From NCBI GenBank assembly GCA_029262115.1, contig JAJCZZ010000101.1, forward strand, positions 124,001 to 188,000: a stretch of 64,000 bases of DNA, read 5' to 3'. The notes beneath the pieces were generated by a model. It saw nothing but the letters and a program-made list of their open reading frames with translations, was not told where the DNA came from and did not search any database. Shown here piece after piece: positions 1 to 7,042 of the stretch (positions are counted from its first letter, which is position 1; every line of letters begins with the position of its first letter). A program made the position numbers and the translations under genes. Source of the DNA: Gemmatimonadota bacterium. Lineage in GTDB: Bacteria > Gemmatimonadota > Gemmatimonadetes > Longimicrobiales > Gaopeijiaceae.

Positions 1-2
1 TC

Positions 3-134
3 GAGAAGCGGGTCAAGCAGATCACCATGGGTCTGGCCGGCGGGGCCCTCCTCCTCATCGTTCTTGGAGCGTGGTTTACACGCCAGGTATCGGTCTCGCC
101 ATCGACCACGCACGCCGTGATGTTCGTAGCCTAA
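3..134 (+). CDS. C-terminal end of a membrane protein (5' end outside window)
   Basis: Reading frame 3 is open from the left edge to a TAA at 132-134. It encodes 43 residues with one clear hydrophobic segment (GLAGGALLLIVLGAWF) followed by a short polar tail. A basic stretch (EKRVKQ) precedes the segment, so a cytoplasmic N-side is likely. The family cannot be named from this tail. The stop codon lies inside a box (CCTAAAC) that begins an attC-like element, an arrangement seen again after the PIN gene. The call rests on frame, hydrophobicity and context only. Confidence 0.45.
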   Translation, partial: EKRVKQITMGLAGGALLLIVLGAWFTRQVSVSPSTTHAVMFVA

Positions 135-293
135 ACAAATTCGGTATTGATCGTTGACGCGTATCGAATGCTGTCCTGCCCGATCTCCTCTCAGCTTCTC
201 GAGTCGAGGCTGGCGGGTCCGAGAGTACTCGCCTGGCGGCTCGCGCTCCGGGCCGCATCTTGGTCGCGCAGCAGAATTCCAAAGTTAGAGCGC
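129..293 (+). repeat. attC-like element A (repeat copy 1)
   Basis: The last 65 bases (229-293) match 1026-1090 at 63 of 65 positions. The element opens with CCTAAACAA, overlapping the stop codon of the preceding frame, and ends with GTTAGAGCGC. These ends resemble the R'' and R' boxes of integron attC sites, which have the form RYYYAAC and GTTRRRY; the last base of the right box here is G instead of C/T. The inner part includes GCAGAATTCC, which partly pairs with the left arm. No integron integrase is present in the window, so the identity is inferred from structure. Confidence 0.45.
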
Positions 294-330
294 GCGGCCG
301 ACTCCCGGAGAACCTTGCGTAGCCCGCTTT

Positions 331-351
331 ATGTAGTACATTGTACGACAT
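331..351 (+). promoter_or_regulatory. Palindromic operator at the start of the RHH antitoxin gene
   Basis: A 21-bp near-perfect inverted repeat has the form ATGT-N-GTAC-N3-GTAC-N-ACAT. It runs into the ATG of the ribbon-helix-helix gene at 350. RHH antitoxins typically bind short palindromes at their own promoter, so this is a likely autoregulatory operator. The assignment to this protein is inferred from position. Confidence 0.6.
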
Positions 352-571
352 GAAGACCGCAGCCGTGACCATCCGCCTCGATCCCAGCCTCGAGGAGCTC
401 CTCGATGAGGTCTGTCGCGAAACCGGCCGATCACGCAGCGAGGTGGTGCGCGATGCACTCCGGCGACAGCTGACTCTCCGTCTTTTCGAGGAGGCGCGCC
501 GCAAGGTCATTCCCTTCGCGGAGGCCCAAGGGGTCTACACTGACGAGGATGTCTTCAAGCTGATGTCGTGA
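350..571 (+). CDS. Ribbon-helix-helix (CopG/ParD-type) antitoxin
   Basis: This 73-residue protein has a classic RHH DNA-binding fold: an N-terminal beta strand (KTAAVTIRLDPSL), helix A (EELLDEVCRETG) and helix B after the turn (RSRSEVVRDALRRQL). The C-terminal third, acidic and ending DVFKLMS, would be the toxin-neutralising tail. ATG 350 is preferred; a TTG at 341 adds only three residues and lies inside the operator palindrome. The stop overlaps the GTG of the PIN toxin by 4 bases, the usual coupling of type II toxin-antitoxin pairs. Autoregulation is expected through the 331-351 palindrome. Confidence 0.85.
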   Translation: MKTAAVTIRLDPSLEELLDEVCRETGRSRSEVVRDALRRQLTLRLFEEARRKVIPFAEAQGVYTDEDVFKLMS

Positions 572-978
572 TCCGCGTCTGCCTGGACTCGAACGTCCTC
601 GTGGCGGCCTTCGCCGCCCGTGGCCTCTGCTCGGACCTCTTGGCTCACGTTCTCAGCGAACAGCACTTGGTGATCCCCGACGTCGTGAGAGAGGAAACGC
701 TTCGGGTGCTGTCCGCGAAGTTCAAGCTGTCCTCCGAAGCTTTGGAGTCCGTCACGGCGGTCCTGGACCGGTGCGAAGGGGCTTCGGCATCTCATGAGTC
801 CAGCCCCATCCCAGTCCGAGACCCTGACGACGAGAGGATCCTGGCCGATACCGTGGCCGCAGGCGTCCAGATCCTCGTTACCGGCGACAAGGACCTGCTG
901 GACGTCGCGGAACAGTCGCCGATCCCGATTCTGTCTCCTCGTGCTTTCATGATGCTGACCCGTGGGGGCGCACTCTAA
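568..978 (+). CDS. PIN-domain ribonuclease toxin (VapC-like)
   Basis: This 136-residue protein is a PIN-domain nuclease, predicted to cleave RNA with metal ions held by acidic residues. Visible acidic positions are Asp7 in CLDSNVLV, Glu42/Glu43 in VREE, Asp83-Asp85 in RDPDDERI and Asp104/Asp107 in TGDKDLL. These fit the PIN signature of the COG1569-type (putative toxin) subgroup. It starts with GTG at 568, overlapping the antitoxin stop by 4 bases, so the pair is translationally coupled. The TAA stop (976-978) falls inside the left box of attC-like element B, which supports a mobile-cassette origin. Confidence 0.85.
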   Translation: MIRVCLDSNVLVAAFAARGLCSDLLAHVLSEQHLVIPDVVREETLRVLSAKFKLSSEALESVTAVLDRCEGASASHESSPIPVRDPDDERILADTVAAGVQILVTGDKDLLDVAEQSPIPILSPRAFMMLTRGGAL

Positions 979-1090
979 CAAGGGGTTTGCTGCTGACGCG
1001 GTAGGCTCGGAGGCTCCGGAGCCGTTCGCCTGGCGGCTCGCGCTCCGGGCCGCATCTTGGTCGCGCGGCAGAATTCCAAAGTTGGAGCGC
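973..1090 (+). repeat. attC-like element B (repeat copy 2)
   Basis: This element begins CTCTAACAA, with the toxin stop codon inside it, and ends GTTGGAGCGC. Its two ends form an imperfect inverted repeat: the left arm has GGTTTGCTGC and the reverse complement of the right arm has GGAATTCTGC, both following AAC. The right half (1026-1090) is a 63/65 match to 229-293. The hicB stop codon on the opposite strand lies five bases to its right. Length (118 bp) and layout fit an attC site. The identity is inferred. Confidence 0.5.
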
Positions 1091-1095
1091 TTCGT

Positions 1096-1509
1096 CTACT
1101 TCGAGTGCTTGCCGACTTTGGAAGCCGTTGACTTCCGGCGTCGTGAGGTCCGTGACTTGGTTCCGAGCTTTCGGGCGTTCTCCGGGTTGCGCGCTGCCTC
1201 GTCCACGATGCGAGCGAGCCAGGCATTCAGACTCTCCCCCTCTGCGGCCGCTGCGACCGTAGCTGCCCTGTGTAGCTCTGAGCCCAATCGGAGGTTCAAC
1301 TTCCCGGAGAAGGGCCGCTCAGGTTCCTCGCCACGAGCCTCGCAAACCTCGAGATACTGGTCGATGGCTCGGCCCATGGACGCCTCAAGCGCCTCGACGG
1401 AGTCTCCTTCGAAGTAGATCTCATCCCGAAGATCGACCACATGCCCTGTGAACAGCCGGAGTTCCGGGTCGAACTCAAAAACCCCTGTGTATCCCTTGTA
1501 GTCGATCAT
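1096..1509 (-). CDS. hicB: HicB-family antitoxin
   Basis: This 137-residue protein has the HicB two-part layout. The N-terminal half is a degenerate RNase-H-like fold (YKGYTGVFEFDPELRLFTGHV... DEIYFEGDSVEALE). A ribbon-helix-helix DNA-binding part follows (FSGKLNLRLGSELHRAATVAAAAEGESLNAWLARIVDEA). The last 25 residues are basic (SRTSRRRKSTASK) and look like an added tail. It lies 21 bases downstream of the hicA remnant on the same strand, as in standard hicAB operons. Orientation is opposite to the neighbouring PIN cassette. It should bind the promoter palindrome upstream of hicA. Confidence 0.85.
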   Translation of the reverse strand: MIDYKGYTGVFEFDPELRLFTGHVVDLRDEIYFEGDSVEALEASMGRAIDQYLEVCEARGEEPERPFSGKLNLRLGSELHRAATVAAAAEGESLNAWLARIVDEAARNPENARKLGTKSRTSRRRKSTASKVGKHSK

Positions 1510-1530
1510 CTCAGAACCTCGTCGTCATGT

Positions 1531-1772
1531 TCACAGGTGTCCCCGCCCCTCAAGGAAGCTCCGTACCCTCTTTACGAGGCCCCGACCGCACTCCCGGCGC
1601 GGATGCGGTCGGTCCACCGTGAGCTTGCGACCGTCGAGGACGAAGGTCACCGTGGAGCCACTGCCCTCGTACACCTCAGCGGCTAACTTCTTGAGTAGGC
1701 CTCCACCTTCGTCCAGTGGAGCCCAGCGTTGAGGCGCCAAATCTGGTCGAGTGTCACGTCCCCTGAGGTCAC
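1531..1772 (-). pseudogene. hicA: hicA toxin gene, apparently frameshifted
   Basis: The C-terminal two thirds read as a HicA mRNA interferase: KKLAAEVYEGSGSTVTFVL, then DGRKLTVDRPHPRR and GLVKRVRSFLEGRG. In the frame from TTG 1740 the N-terminus (MAPQRWAPLDEGGG) does not look like the family. A second frame starting at GTG 1772 gives VTLDQIWRLNAGLHWTKVEA and then hits a stop. Joining the two at about 1690-1700 restores a normal HicA N-terminus (TLxxIW...LxWxKVEALLKKL). A single-base indel, or a sequencing error, therefore probably separates the halves. If real, the toxin is inactive while the antitoxin hicB stays intact. Confidence 0.65.
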
Positions 1773-1791
1773 GGTACTATAATATGGTACC
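1773..1791 (-). promoter_or_regulatory. Inverted repeat in the hicAB promoter region
   Basis: GGTAC and GTACC are separated by nine A/T-rich bases (TATAATATG on the plus strand). This sits immediately upstream of the likely GTG start of hicA, and the A/T core can serve as a -10 region in either direction. HicB antitoxins usually repress from such palindromes. Function is inferred from position and symmetry. Confidence 0.5.
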
Positions 1792-1954
1792 ACGAGTCGA
1801 GGTCAAGGAGGTTCCGTGATCGTCCAGGGAAGCGCTCCGGGAGCAGGAACAACAAGAACCTCCCGGCCGACTTTTGTATGGCGCATCTTGGGCGTCGACT
1901 ACGAGTTGGTATGGCGCGATTCGTTTAGGCCGTTCCGACCGCTCAGGAGGTAGA

Positions 1955-2659
1955 GTGAGGTTGGAGATTAGAACGGTCCTCTTCGATCTGGATGGAACAC
2001 TCCTCGACCGCCGAGCCACCTTCCGCCTTCATCTTGAGGATCAGGTCCGGCGCCACCCAGGTTTATTCCAATCCGCCGACGGCGCTCGGTTCATCGAAAC
2101 GCTCCTCGCCCTGGATGAGAACGGAACGCTGGATCGCCGGGAGTTCCATCGCAGGGTTGAGTCCGATTTCGGCCTACCCCCAGGGAGTGCATCCGTACTC
2201 CACTCTGACTTCGAGTCGAGATTCCCCGAGCAGTGCGTTCCGATGGCTGGACTCGTCGAGACACTTGAGGCCCTGCGTGCGCACGGCATCCCCCTGGGGA
2301 TCATCACCAATGGACGGGCGCTGATCCAAGATCGGAAGATCGACGGACTGGGCATCCGGCACTACTTCGCGACGGTGGTGATCTCGGACTCGGTCGGGAT
2401 CCGGAAGCCAGACCGCCGGATTTTCGACCATGCCCTCCAGGCCCTGGGCGCACCAGCGGCTTCGACGGCCTATGTCGGCGACAACCCGGAGCCAGATATC
2501 CGGGGAGCTCGGGCGGTGGGGATGATCGCGATCTGGCAGCGGGACCCGTTTTGGGAGCCGCCGGCTGAAGCTGATCTTATCATTGAAGAACTGTCCGACC
2601 TGGTCCGGATTGTCGTAGGAGAGAGCGGTGTGCTCGATCTCGACGGGCCGCTCACGTAG
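1955..2659 (+). CDS. HAD-superfamily hydrolase (phosphatase-like)
   Basis: This 234-residue protein carries the HAD motifs in order: motif I FDLDGTLLDR (nucleophile and acid/base Asp), motif II as Thr-Asn in GIITNG, motif III Lys in RKPDRRIFDHAL, and motif IV in YVGDNPEPDIRGARAVG. The helical cap between motifs I and II fits the subgroup of phosphoglycolate phosphatase and haloacid dehalogenase-like enzymes. The substrate cannot be told. GTG at 1955 is chosen because AGGAGG lies at 1945-1950. The longer open frame upstream (from 1874) has no comparable ribosome site and reads as low-complexity sequence. Confidence 0.85.
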   Translation: MRLEIRTVLFDLDGTLLDRRATFRLHLEDQVRRHPGLFQSADGARFIETLLALDENGTLDRREFHRRVESDFGLPPGSASVLHSDFESRFPEQCVPMAGLVETLEALRAHGIPLGIITNGRALIQDRKIDGLGIRHYFATVVISDSVGIRKPDRRIFDHALQALGAPAASTAYVGDNPEPDIRGARAVGMIAIWQRDPFWEPPAEADLIIEELSDLVRIVVGESGVLDLDGPLT

Positions 2660-2738
2660 CAAAACTGCCATCGGTTGGAGTGCGTGAACGTAGGCCGTTC
2701 AGGGCAACCAACGGAGACGCGTTGTTGTCGAAAGAAGT

Positions 2739-3923
2739 ATGCGACCACTCTTCCTCCGTGTCGTTATGCTGCTTGCGAGCCTGGCCGCGTGTGATGGCGG
2801 GGCCTCGTCCTCCTCGGTTGTCGAACGCACGGTGTCCGGCGACACCACCACCGTTGTCGTCCCGCTGGATGCCGCCACCGGGGCCACCCGACTTGATTCT
2901 CTCCTCATACTGTGGCGGGACCCATCCCTTTCCCGCCCGCAGGGGCTCATCCAGTTGGGCAGCAGGCTTGTGATCAACGACCGCACAAGGCTGCATCTCG
3001 TCGGGTCGGATGGCTCGGACCCTGTTGCAGTCGGTCGGGAGGGTGAGGGCCCTGGAGAGTTCGGTGCGGTTTCGGCGATCGGTGCATGGGGTGACACCCT
3101 TGCCGCTCTGGATCCCAGGAATCGACGGTTCGTCCTGTTCAATGGGAATGGGAAGTTGGAGGGTACGCACCCGTTGGTTCGGATTCCGGACTTCATCAAT
3201 CCGCGAGCGGACGGGACTCCTCTGGTCGGCAGCGACGACGGGGTGTTGGTGGTGCAAAACGAGGTGTTCCGAACGGACCGGATCACAAGAGTCGCATTGG
3301 TGTGGCACCCCCTCGGTGTCGGAGAGCCGCGGGTCCTGCGAACCTGGGATCACATCGAGTGGGTTTCCGCCGGCCAGATGATCGTTCCGAGGGTGAGCAA
3401 CGGCCCCGTGGGCCTGGTAGCCGTGAGCGTCGACGGCAGAGTGGCTTGGGGCGACGGCCAAGCGTACGAGGTTCTTATAGAGAGCGTAGCGGAACCCTCG
3501 GTACTGAAGCTGGTTCGCGAGAGTACACGCGTTCGAGTCACGCCAGGAGCTCGAAGCACCGCGAGAACAGACTCTGATATGGAAGAGGAGTTGGCATCGC
3601 TACTCCAAGCTGGCATGGCGGAGCAGGAGTACGCGGAGTTCTTCCCCAGCTTCGATCGGATGCTGTTTGGAGTGGACGGACGTCTCTGGGTGCGCACACT
3701 TGGTGCCGACGCTCCAGATGTGAATCCTTTTTTTGCGAGACGAGAAGATGAACCGGCTGAGCGTCGCTGGGAGTCCTTCGACTCGGTCGGCGAGCCCGCG
3801 GGAGGCCTTCTCGTCCCACGGGAGTTCACGCCCTACGTATTCGATGAAGCCAGCGCTACCGGGATCTTGGAGACTGAGTCGGGAGAACTGGTGCTTGCCA
3901 AGGCTTTCTGGACCGCGCGCTGA
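2739..3923 (+). CDS. Six-bladed beta-propeller lipoprotein (paralogue 1)
   Basis: This 394-residue exported protein starts with a lipoprotein signal (LRVVMLLASLAAC, lipid-modified Cys at about 18). The body repeats propeller-blade patterns: RLVINDRTRLHLVGSDG, then VGREGEGPGEFGAV, then DTLAALDPRNRRFVLFNGNG. The GxGEGPGEF motif is typical of the 6-bladed beta-propeller family that is abundant in Gemmatimonadota and Bacteroidota. No catalytic residues are recognised; such proteins are thought to bind ligands at the cell surface. A second family member lies at 7744-8997. The gene stands alone on its strand. Confidence 0.75.
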   Translation: MRPLFLRVVMLLASLAACDGGASSSSVVERTVSGDTTTVVVPLDAATGATRLDSLLILWRDPSLSRPQGLIQLGSRLVINDRTRLHLVGSDGSDPVAVGREGEGPGEFGAVSAIGAWGDTLAALDPRNRRFVLFNGNGKLEGTHPLVRIPDFINPRADGTPLVGSDDGVLVVQNEVFRTDRITRVALVWHPLGVGEPRVLRTWDHIEWVSAGQMIVPRVSNGPVGLVAVSVDGRVAWGDGQAYEVLIESVAEPSVLKLVRESTRVRVTPGARSTARTDSDMEEELASLLQAGMAEQEYAEFFPSFDRMLFGVDGRLWVRTLGADAPDVNPFFARREDEPAERRWESFDSVGEPAGGLLVPREFTPYVFDEASATGILETESGELVLAKAFWTAR

Positions 3924-4060
3924 CTGTCAGTTTCTCCAGCCGCGTGAGTCCGGCCATGGCGTCACTTGGCTCTTTGGTCCAATGTGCTGACGTCGTCCGA
4001 TGGGTTACGACTTCCCCCGACCCGGCGTTCGGACCTGAGCCGAACTAGCTGGACGTTCCG

Positions 4061-4759
4061 ATGAGCCGCCCCAATCTCGAAATCCTCGCGTACGAAGCGA
4101 CACCCCTCGGTGACCTCTGCCTGCGTCGCCGCGAACTACTCTCTCGGCCGGGCACCGTGATCACCGAGATCACCCTCGATCATCAGCTCCTGATGAGCAG
4201 CCACAACACGGTGTCCGAACGGGCTCTGGCTACCGAGGCGTTGACGCGTCACCCCGGGGACGACTTATCTGTGCTCGTGGCGGGGTTGGGCCTTGGCTAC
4301 ACCGCGGCCGCCGTGCTGAAGTCCGAGCGTGTGAAACGGGTCGAGGTGATCGAACTCTTGCCCGCGGTGGTCGGGTTCGTGACCGAAGGCTTGGTACCGC
4401 TCTCGTCAGAGTTGCTTGGCGACGCCCGCTTCGGCGTGCGCCAAGGCGACGCATACTCGATGCTCGAAGGGGAGGTCACTCAACCGTGGGACCTCCTACT
4501 CATCGACGTCGACCATTCTCCAGACGATCATCTCGGAGCCGGTAACGGGTCGTTCTACACGCAATCCGGACTCGAGCGCGCGAAGCGTCACCTTGCGCCA
4601 GGCGGGATATTGGCCGTCTGGTCGTACGCGGACAGCTCGCCGTTCGTTGACGCGTTGCGCGCGGCCTTCGGTGTCGTCGAGGTTGTTCGGGTGAGCTACG
4701 TCAACGACCTGGTCGATGAGGAGCACACTGACTGGCTCTTCCTCGCCGGAGACGACTAA
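4061..4759 (+). CDS. Spermidine-synthase-like / class I SAM-fold protein
   Basis: This 232-residue protein has a Rossmann methyltransferase-type core: motif I LVAGLGLGYTAAAVL, acidic end of strand 2 VEVIELLPAVVGF, then FGVRQGDAYSML and DLLLIDVDHSPDDHL. This order matches polyamine aminopropyltransferase (SpeE)-like proteins. It lacks the full N-terminal beta domain of true SpeE, and many such proteins have no polyamine activity. Substrate is therefore unknown. The TAA stop lies in the box GACTAAC, followed by repeat element C, which parallels the attC-like pattern seen after the PIN gene. Confidence 0.7.
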   Translation: MSRPNLEILAYEATPLGDLCLRRRELLSRPGTVITEITLDHQLLMSSHNTVSERALATEALTRHPGDDLSVLVAGLGLGYTAAAVLKSERVKRVEVIELLPAVVGFVTEGLVPLSSELLGDARFGVRQGDAYSMLEGEVTQPWDLLLIDVDHSPDDHLGAGNGSFYTQSGLERAKRHLAPGGILAVWSYADSSPFVDALRAAFGVVEVVRVSYVNDLVDEEHTDWLFLAGDD

Positions 4760-4817
4760 CAGGGGGCGACCTCGGGGGGTCGAGCATTGTAGTCGCGCAG
4801 CAAAGTTCGAAGGAAGG
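4754..4817 (+). repeat. attC-like element C
   Basis: It begins GACTAAC, with the preceding stop codon inside. Its core at 4781-4817 (CGAGCATTGTAG then CGCGCAGCA) matches element D at 5176-5212 at 32 of 37 positions. It also resembles the right halves of elements A and B (GCAT-TTGGTCGCGCAGCAGAATTCCAA). The right box would be GTTCGAA. It is shorter and more degenerate than A and B. Confidence 0.35.
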
Positions 4818-4851
4818 CGACACTTCCCACAACCGCAGCGCAGGAGTAGCC

Positions 4852-5169
4852 TTGGCGTCTCACCTTGAGGTACTCGTTGGCCTAGACGTGTCGGACGAGG
4901 TCGCCTACTCCACATACCGTGAGGGGATGATGCCGATCCTCGACTCCTATGGCGGGGGCTTCGGCTACGACTTCCGGATTTCTGAGGTTCTGAAGTCGGA
5001 GTCTCGTGTCGAGATCAATCGCGTTTTCACGATCAGATTTCCGGATGAAGAGGCGATGAAATGCTTCTTCGAGGATCCGTCCTACCTGGACGTAAAGGGA
5101 CGATTCTTTGCGCCCAGCGTCCGGGGCACTGAAATCATTTCGCAGTATCGAGTTGAGTCCGACGCGTAG
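4852..5169 (+). CDS. DUF1330-family small protein
   Basis: This 105-residue protein has the ferredoxin-like alpha-beta pattern of DUF1330: an N-terminal strand LEVLVGLDV, a helix around AYSTYREGMMPILDSYGG, a strand VEINRVFTIRFPDEEAMKCFF and a C-terminal REIISQY-like strand. It starts with TTG at 4852, six bases after CAGGAG; no ATG occurs at a suitable place. The biochemical role of DUF1330 is not established. The gene sits between repeat elements C and D, like a cassette. Confidence 0.6.
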   Translation: MASHLEVLVGLDVSDEVAYSTYREGMMPILDSYGGGFGYDFRISEVLKSESRVEINRVFTIRFPDEEAMKCFFEDPSYLDVKGRFFAPSVRGTEIISQYRVESDA

Positions 5170-5175
5170 CCCGAC

Positions 5176-5212
5176 CGAGCATTGTAGGCGCGCAGCAGAA
5201 TCCCAAGGAAGG
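5176..5212 (+). repeat. Repeat element D (degenerate relative of element C)
   Basis: This is the 37-bp sequence matching 4781-4817 at 32 positions, starting seven bases after the DUF1330 stop codon. It keeps the GCGCGCAGCAGAAT core shared with elements A and B but has no GTT right box. It is probably a decayed copy of the same element. Confidence 0.4.
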
Positions 5213-5318
5213 TAGAGTAGCCTCGGAGGTGTGATGTGGTCACATACCTGTTTTCTGCGATCGGCTACGTCCTCATGGAGGCCGCGCTCCACCCCGCGAT
5301 TCGACGGGTGTGGGACGC

Positions 5319-5954
5319 ATGAAGCCATCGCCTAGTACCGACGTTTGCAGAATGTACGAAGCGTCTGCGGACTCGTACGCGGAAATGATGGACCAGGAAA
5401 TCAACCTCCCGGTCTATTCCGACGTGCTGGGTCGACTCGATGCCCGCATCGCGAACAAGCCGGGCACATTGATCGATACGGCGTGTGGTTCGGGGCACAT
5501 GCTGTCCATGTACCATGAGCGCTATGACCCAACTCGACCGCTCCTGGGCATCGACCTGTCGCCGAGCATGGTTGCCATCGCGCGCGAACGGCTTGGACCT
5601 GACGGCGAAGTGTTGGTCTGCGACATGCGCCACCTGTCTACGGTGGAATCGGACTCCGCCATGGGTGTGGTGAACTTCTTCGCCGTTCATCACCTTGACC
5701 CGGAAGGGCTGCACAGGGCCCTCGGAGAGTGGTACCGAGTCGTGCGGTGTGGCGGGCAGTTGGTGATCGCGGCCTGGGAGGGGGAGGGCATGATCGACTA
5801 CGGAGACGAGTCCGACATCGTGGCTCTCAGATACCGCGGCAGTGAGTTGACAGCGTGGGCTGAGGAGGTCGGGTTCGAAGTCACGCGATGCGTCATCGAG
5901 CCCGTAGAGGAATTCCCGATGGACGCGGTCTATCTTGAAGCCGTGAGGAACTGA
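5319..5954 (+). CDS. Class I SAM-dependent methyltransferase
   Basis: This 211-residue protein has the standard motifs: motif I TLIDTACGSGHML, motif II acidic LLGIDLSPSMVAIARERL, motif III VLVCDMRHLS and motif IV MGVVNFFAVHHLDPEGLHRAL, followed by GGQLVIAAWEGEG. This fits the Methyltransf_11/25 type. The substrate is not evident. ATG 5319 is chosen; an in-frame GTG at 5310 would add three residues. It is the last gene of the left accessory stretch; the 259 bases after it hold no recognised gene. Confidence 0.8.
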   Translation: MKPSPSTDVCRMYEASADSYAEMMDQEINLPVYSDVLGRLDARIANKPGTLIDTACGSGHMLSMYHERYDPTRPLLGIDLSPSMVAIARERLGPDGEVLVCDMRHLSTVESDSAMGVVNFFAVHHLDPEGLHRALGEWYRVVRCGGQLVIAAWEGEGMIDYGDESDIVALRYRGSELTAWAEEVGFEVTRCVIEPVEEFPMDAVYLEAVRN

Positions 5955-6213
5955 GCGGACAAAGTCAGCGCGTGGTCTTTGGGTATGGTGGACCGACAGG
6001 TCCGCAACGGAATTCCGGGGTAGTTGAGCGGAGGTCGGAGTGGCGGGAAGACGTCGGCTGCGGGTAATTGCGCTATTCGTCGGCGCCTACTCACCCGACT
6101 CCGCTGCGAATCCCCGCTCATGTTCGATGGTTGTGGGCGCTCGACCAGGGGTATACCACGGATCCGGAGCGATGTGCAACGCTGTTTCACTGGCTCCAGC
6201 GGGGGATGGGAGG

Positions 6214-6612
6214 CTAGCGCGCCCGCCCCGCGAGATGCTTCTTCATCGGTTCCCAGTACATCGTGTGCCACCCGCCGTCGATGTGCTCCTTGGCGTCCGT
6301 CGGCACGCCCGCGTGATCCAACACGAGTCGGGTGCCGTCGCCTTCGGGCTTGAGCTCCATGCGCACGAGTGAGTATTGCCCGGGCTCCCAGTTGGCGACT
6401 CTCCACGCCTGCACGATGAGCGCGTCCCGACCGATTTCGATATTCCGTCCGCTGATCTGGCCGCTGTGGCAGGAGAATGCGTCCCCGTCGCCAGCCCCGA
6501 TTTCGGCCGGGCCTCCTGTGAATGCGGTGTGCTCAGCGCTGTCCATGTACGCCTTGAAAACACGGTGAGGGGGTGCGTCCAGAAGGACTTCTTGGTGGAT
6601 GTGGCCCGTCAT
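6214..6612 (-). CDS. SRPBCC / AHSA1-type protein
   Basis: This 132-residue protein has the START-like SRPBCC fold used by AHSA1-domain proteins: it begins IHQEVLLDAPPHRVFKAYMDSAEH, has the central strand pair (DALIVQAWRVANWEPGQYSLVRMEL), and ends in a long helix (DGGWHTMYWEPMKKHLAG). Members bind hydrophobic ligands or act as co-chaperones; no specific ligand is visible. It is divergent from the ArsR gene at 6671 and shares a 58-base intergenic region containing a perfect 8-bp inverted repeat. Co-regulation by ArsR is likely. Confidence 0.8.
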   Translation of the reverse strand: MTGHIHQEVLLDAPPHRVFKAYMDSAEHTAFTGGPAEIGAGDGDAFSCHSGQISGRNIEIGRDALIVQAWRVANWEPGQYSLVRMELKPEGDGTRLVLDHAGVPTDAKEHIDGGWHTMYWEPMKKHLAGRAR

Positions 6613-6643
6613 GGTATCGCCTGGAGAAGGATGTGTTGAAAAT

Positions 6644-6663
6644 ACTTAACCAAAAGGTTAAGT
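6644..6663. promoter_or_regulatory. ArsR operator between divergent genes
   Basis: A perfect inverted repeat has the form ACTTAACC-AAAA-GGTTAAGT. It lies midway between the divergent SRPBCC gene (start 6612) and arsR-type gene (start 6671). Such 8-4-8 palindromes are typical binding sites for ArsR winged-helix dimers. It would control both directions. Confidence 0.75.
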
Positions 6664-6670
6664 CTTAGAC

Positions 6671-7042
6671 ATGATCGCGTCAATCAACCCGCCCCGGCCG
6701 AAGCCCGTCCTCAACGACGACCACCTGGATCAGGTGCTCGGGGCGCTGGCCGACCGTACTCGCCGAGGCATGCTGGAGCGCCTCTCGGTGGGGCCCGCCA
6801 TCGTGACGGAGTTGGCCGAGCCCTTCGACATGTCGCTTCCCGCTGTCTCCAAGCACCTGAAGATCTTGGAGCGCGCTGGCCTCGTGGAGCGGGTCAAGGA
6901 GGGGAGGACCCATCTGTGCTCCATGCGCCCCGAAGCGTATGAAAACGTCGAGGCCTGGCTCCGTTTCTACCGGACGTTCTGGGAGGGCACGCTGGAGTCC
7001 CTGGCCGCGTTCGCAGAAGGCGAGGAAGGGGGGGAGGTGTGA
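6671..7042 (+). CDS. ArsR-family winged-helix regulator
   Basis: This 123-residue regulator has a winged-helix domain: LGALADRTRRGMLERLS, then IVTELAEPFDMSLPAVSKHLKIL and the wing ERAGLVERVKEGRTHLC. It lacks the metal-binding Cys box of arsenic sensors. It belongs to the subgroup commonly paired with SRPBCC/AHSA1 genes, and both neighbours here are of that class. Its stop overlaps the start of the next SRPBCC gene (TGATG), so the two are coupled. It probably represses itself and the divergent gene through the 6644-6663 palindrome. Confidence 0.9.
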   Translation: MIASINPPRPKPVLNDDHLDQVLGALADRTRRGMLERLSVGPAIVTELAEPFDMSLPAVSKHLKILERAGLVERVKEGRTHLCSMRPEAYENVEAWLRFYRTFWEGTLESLAAFAEGEEGGEV

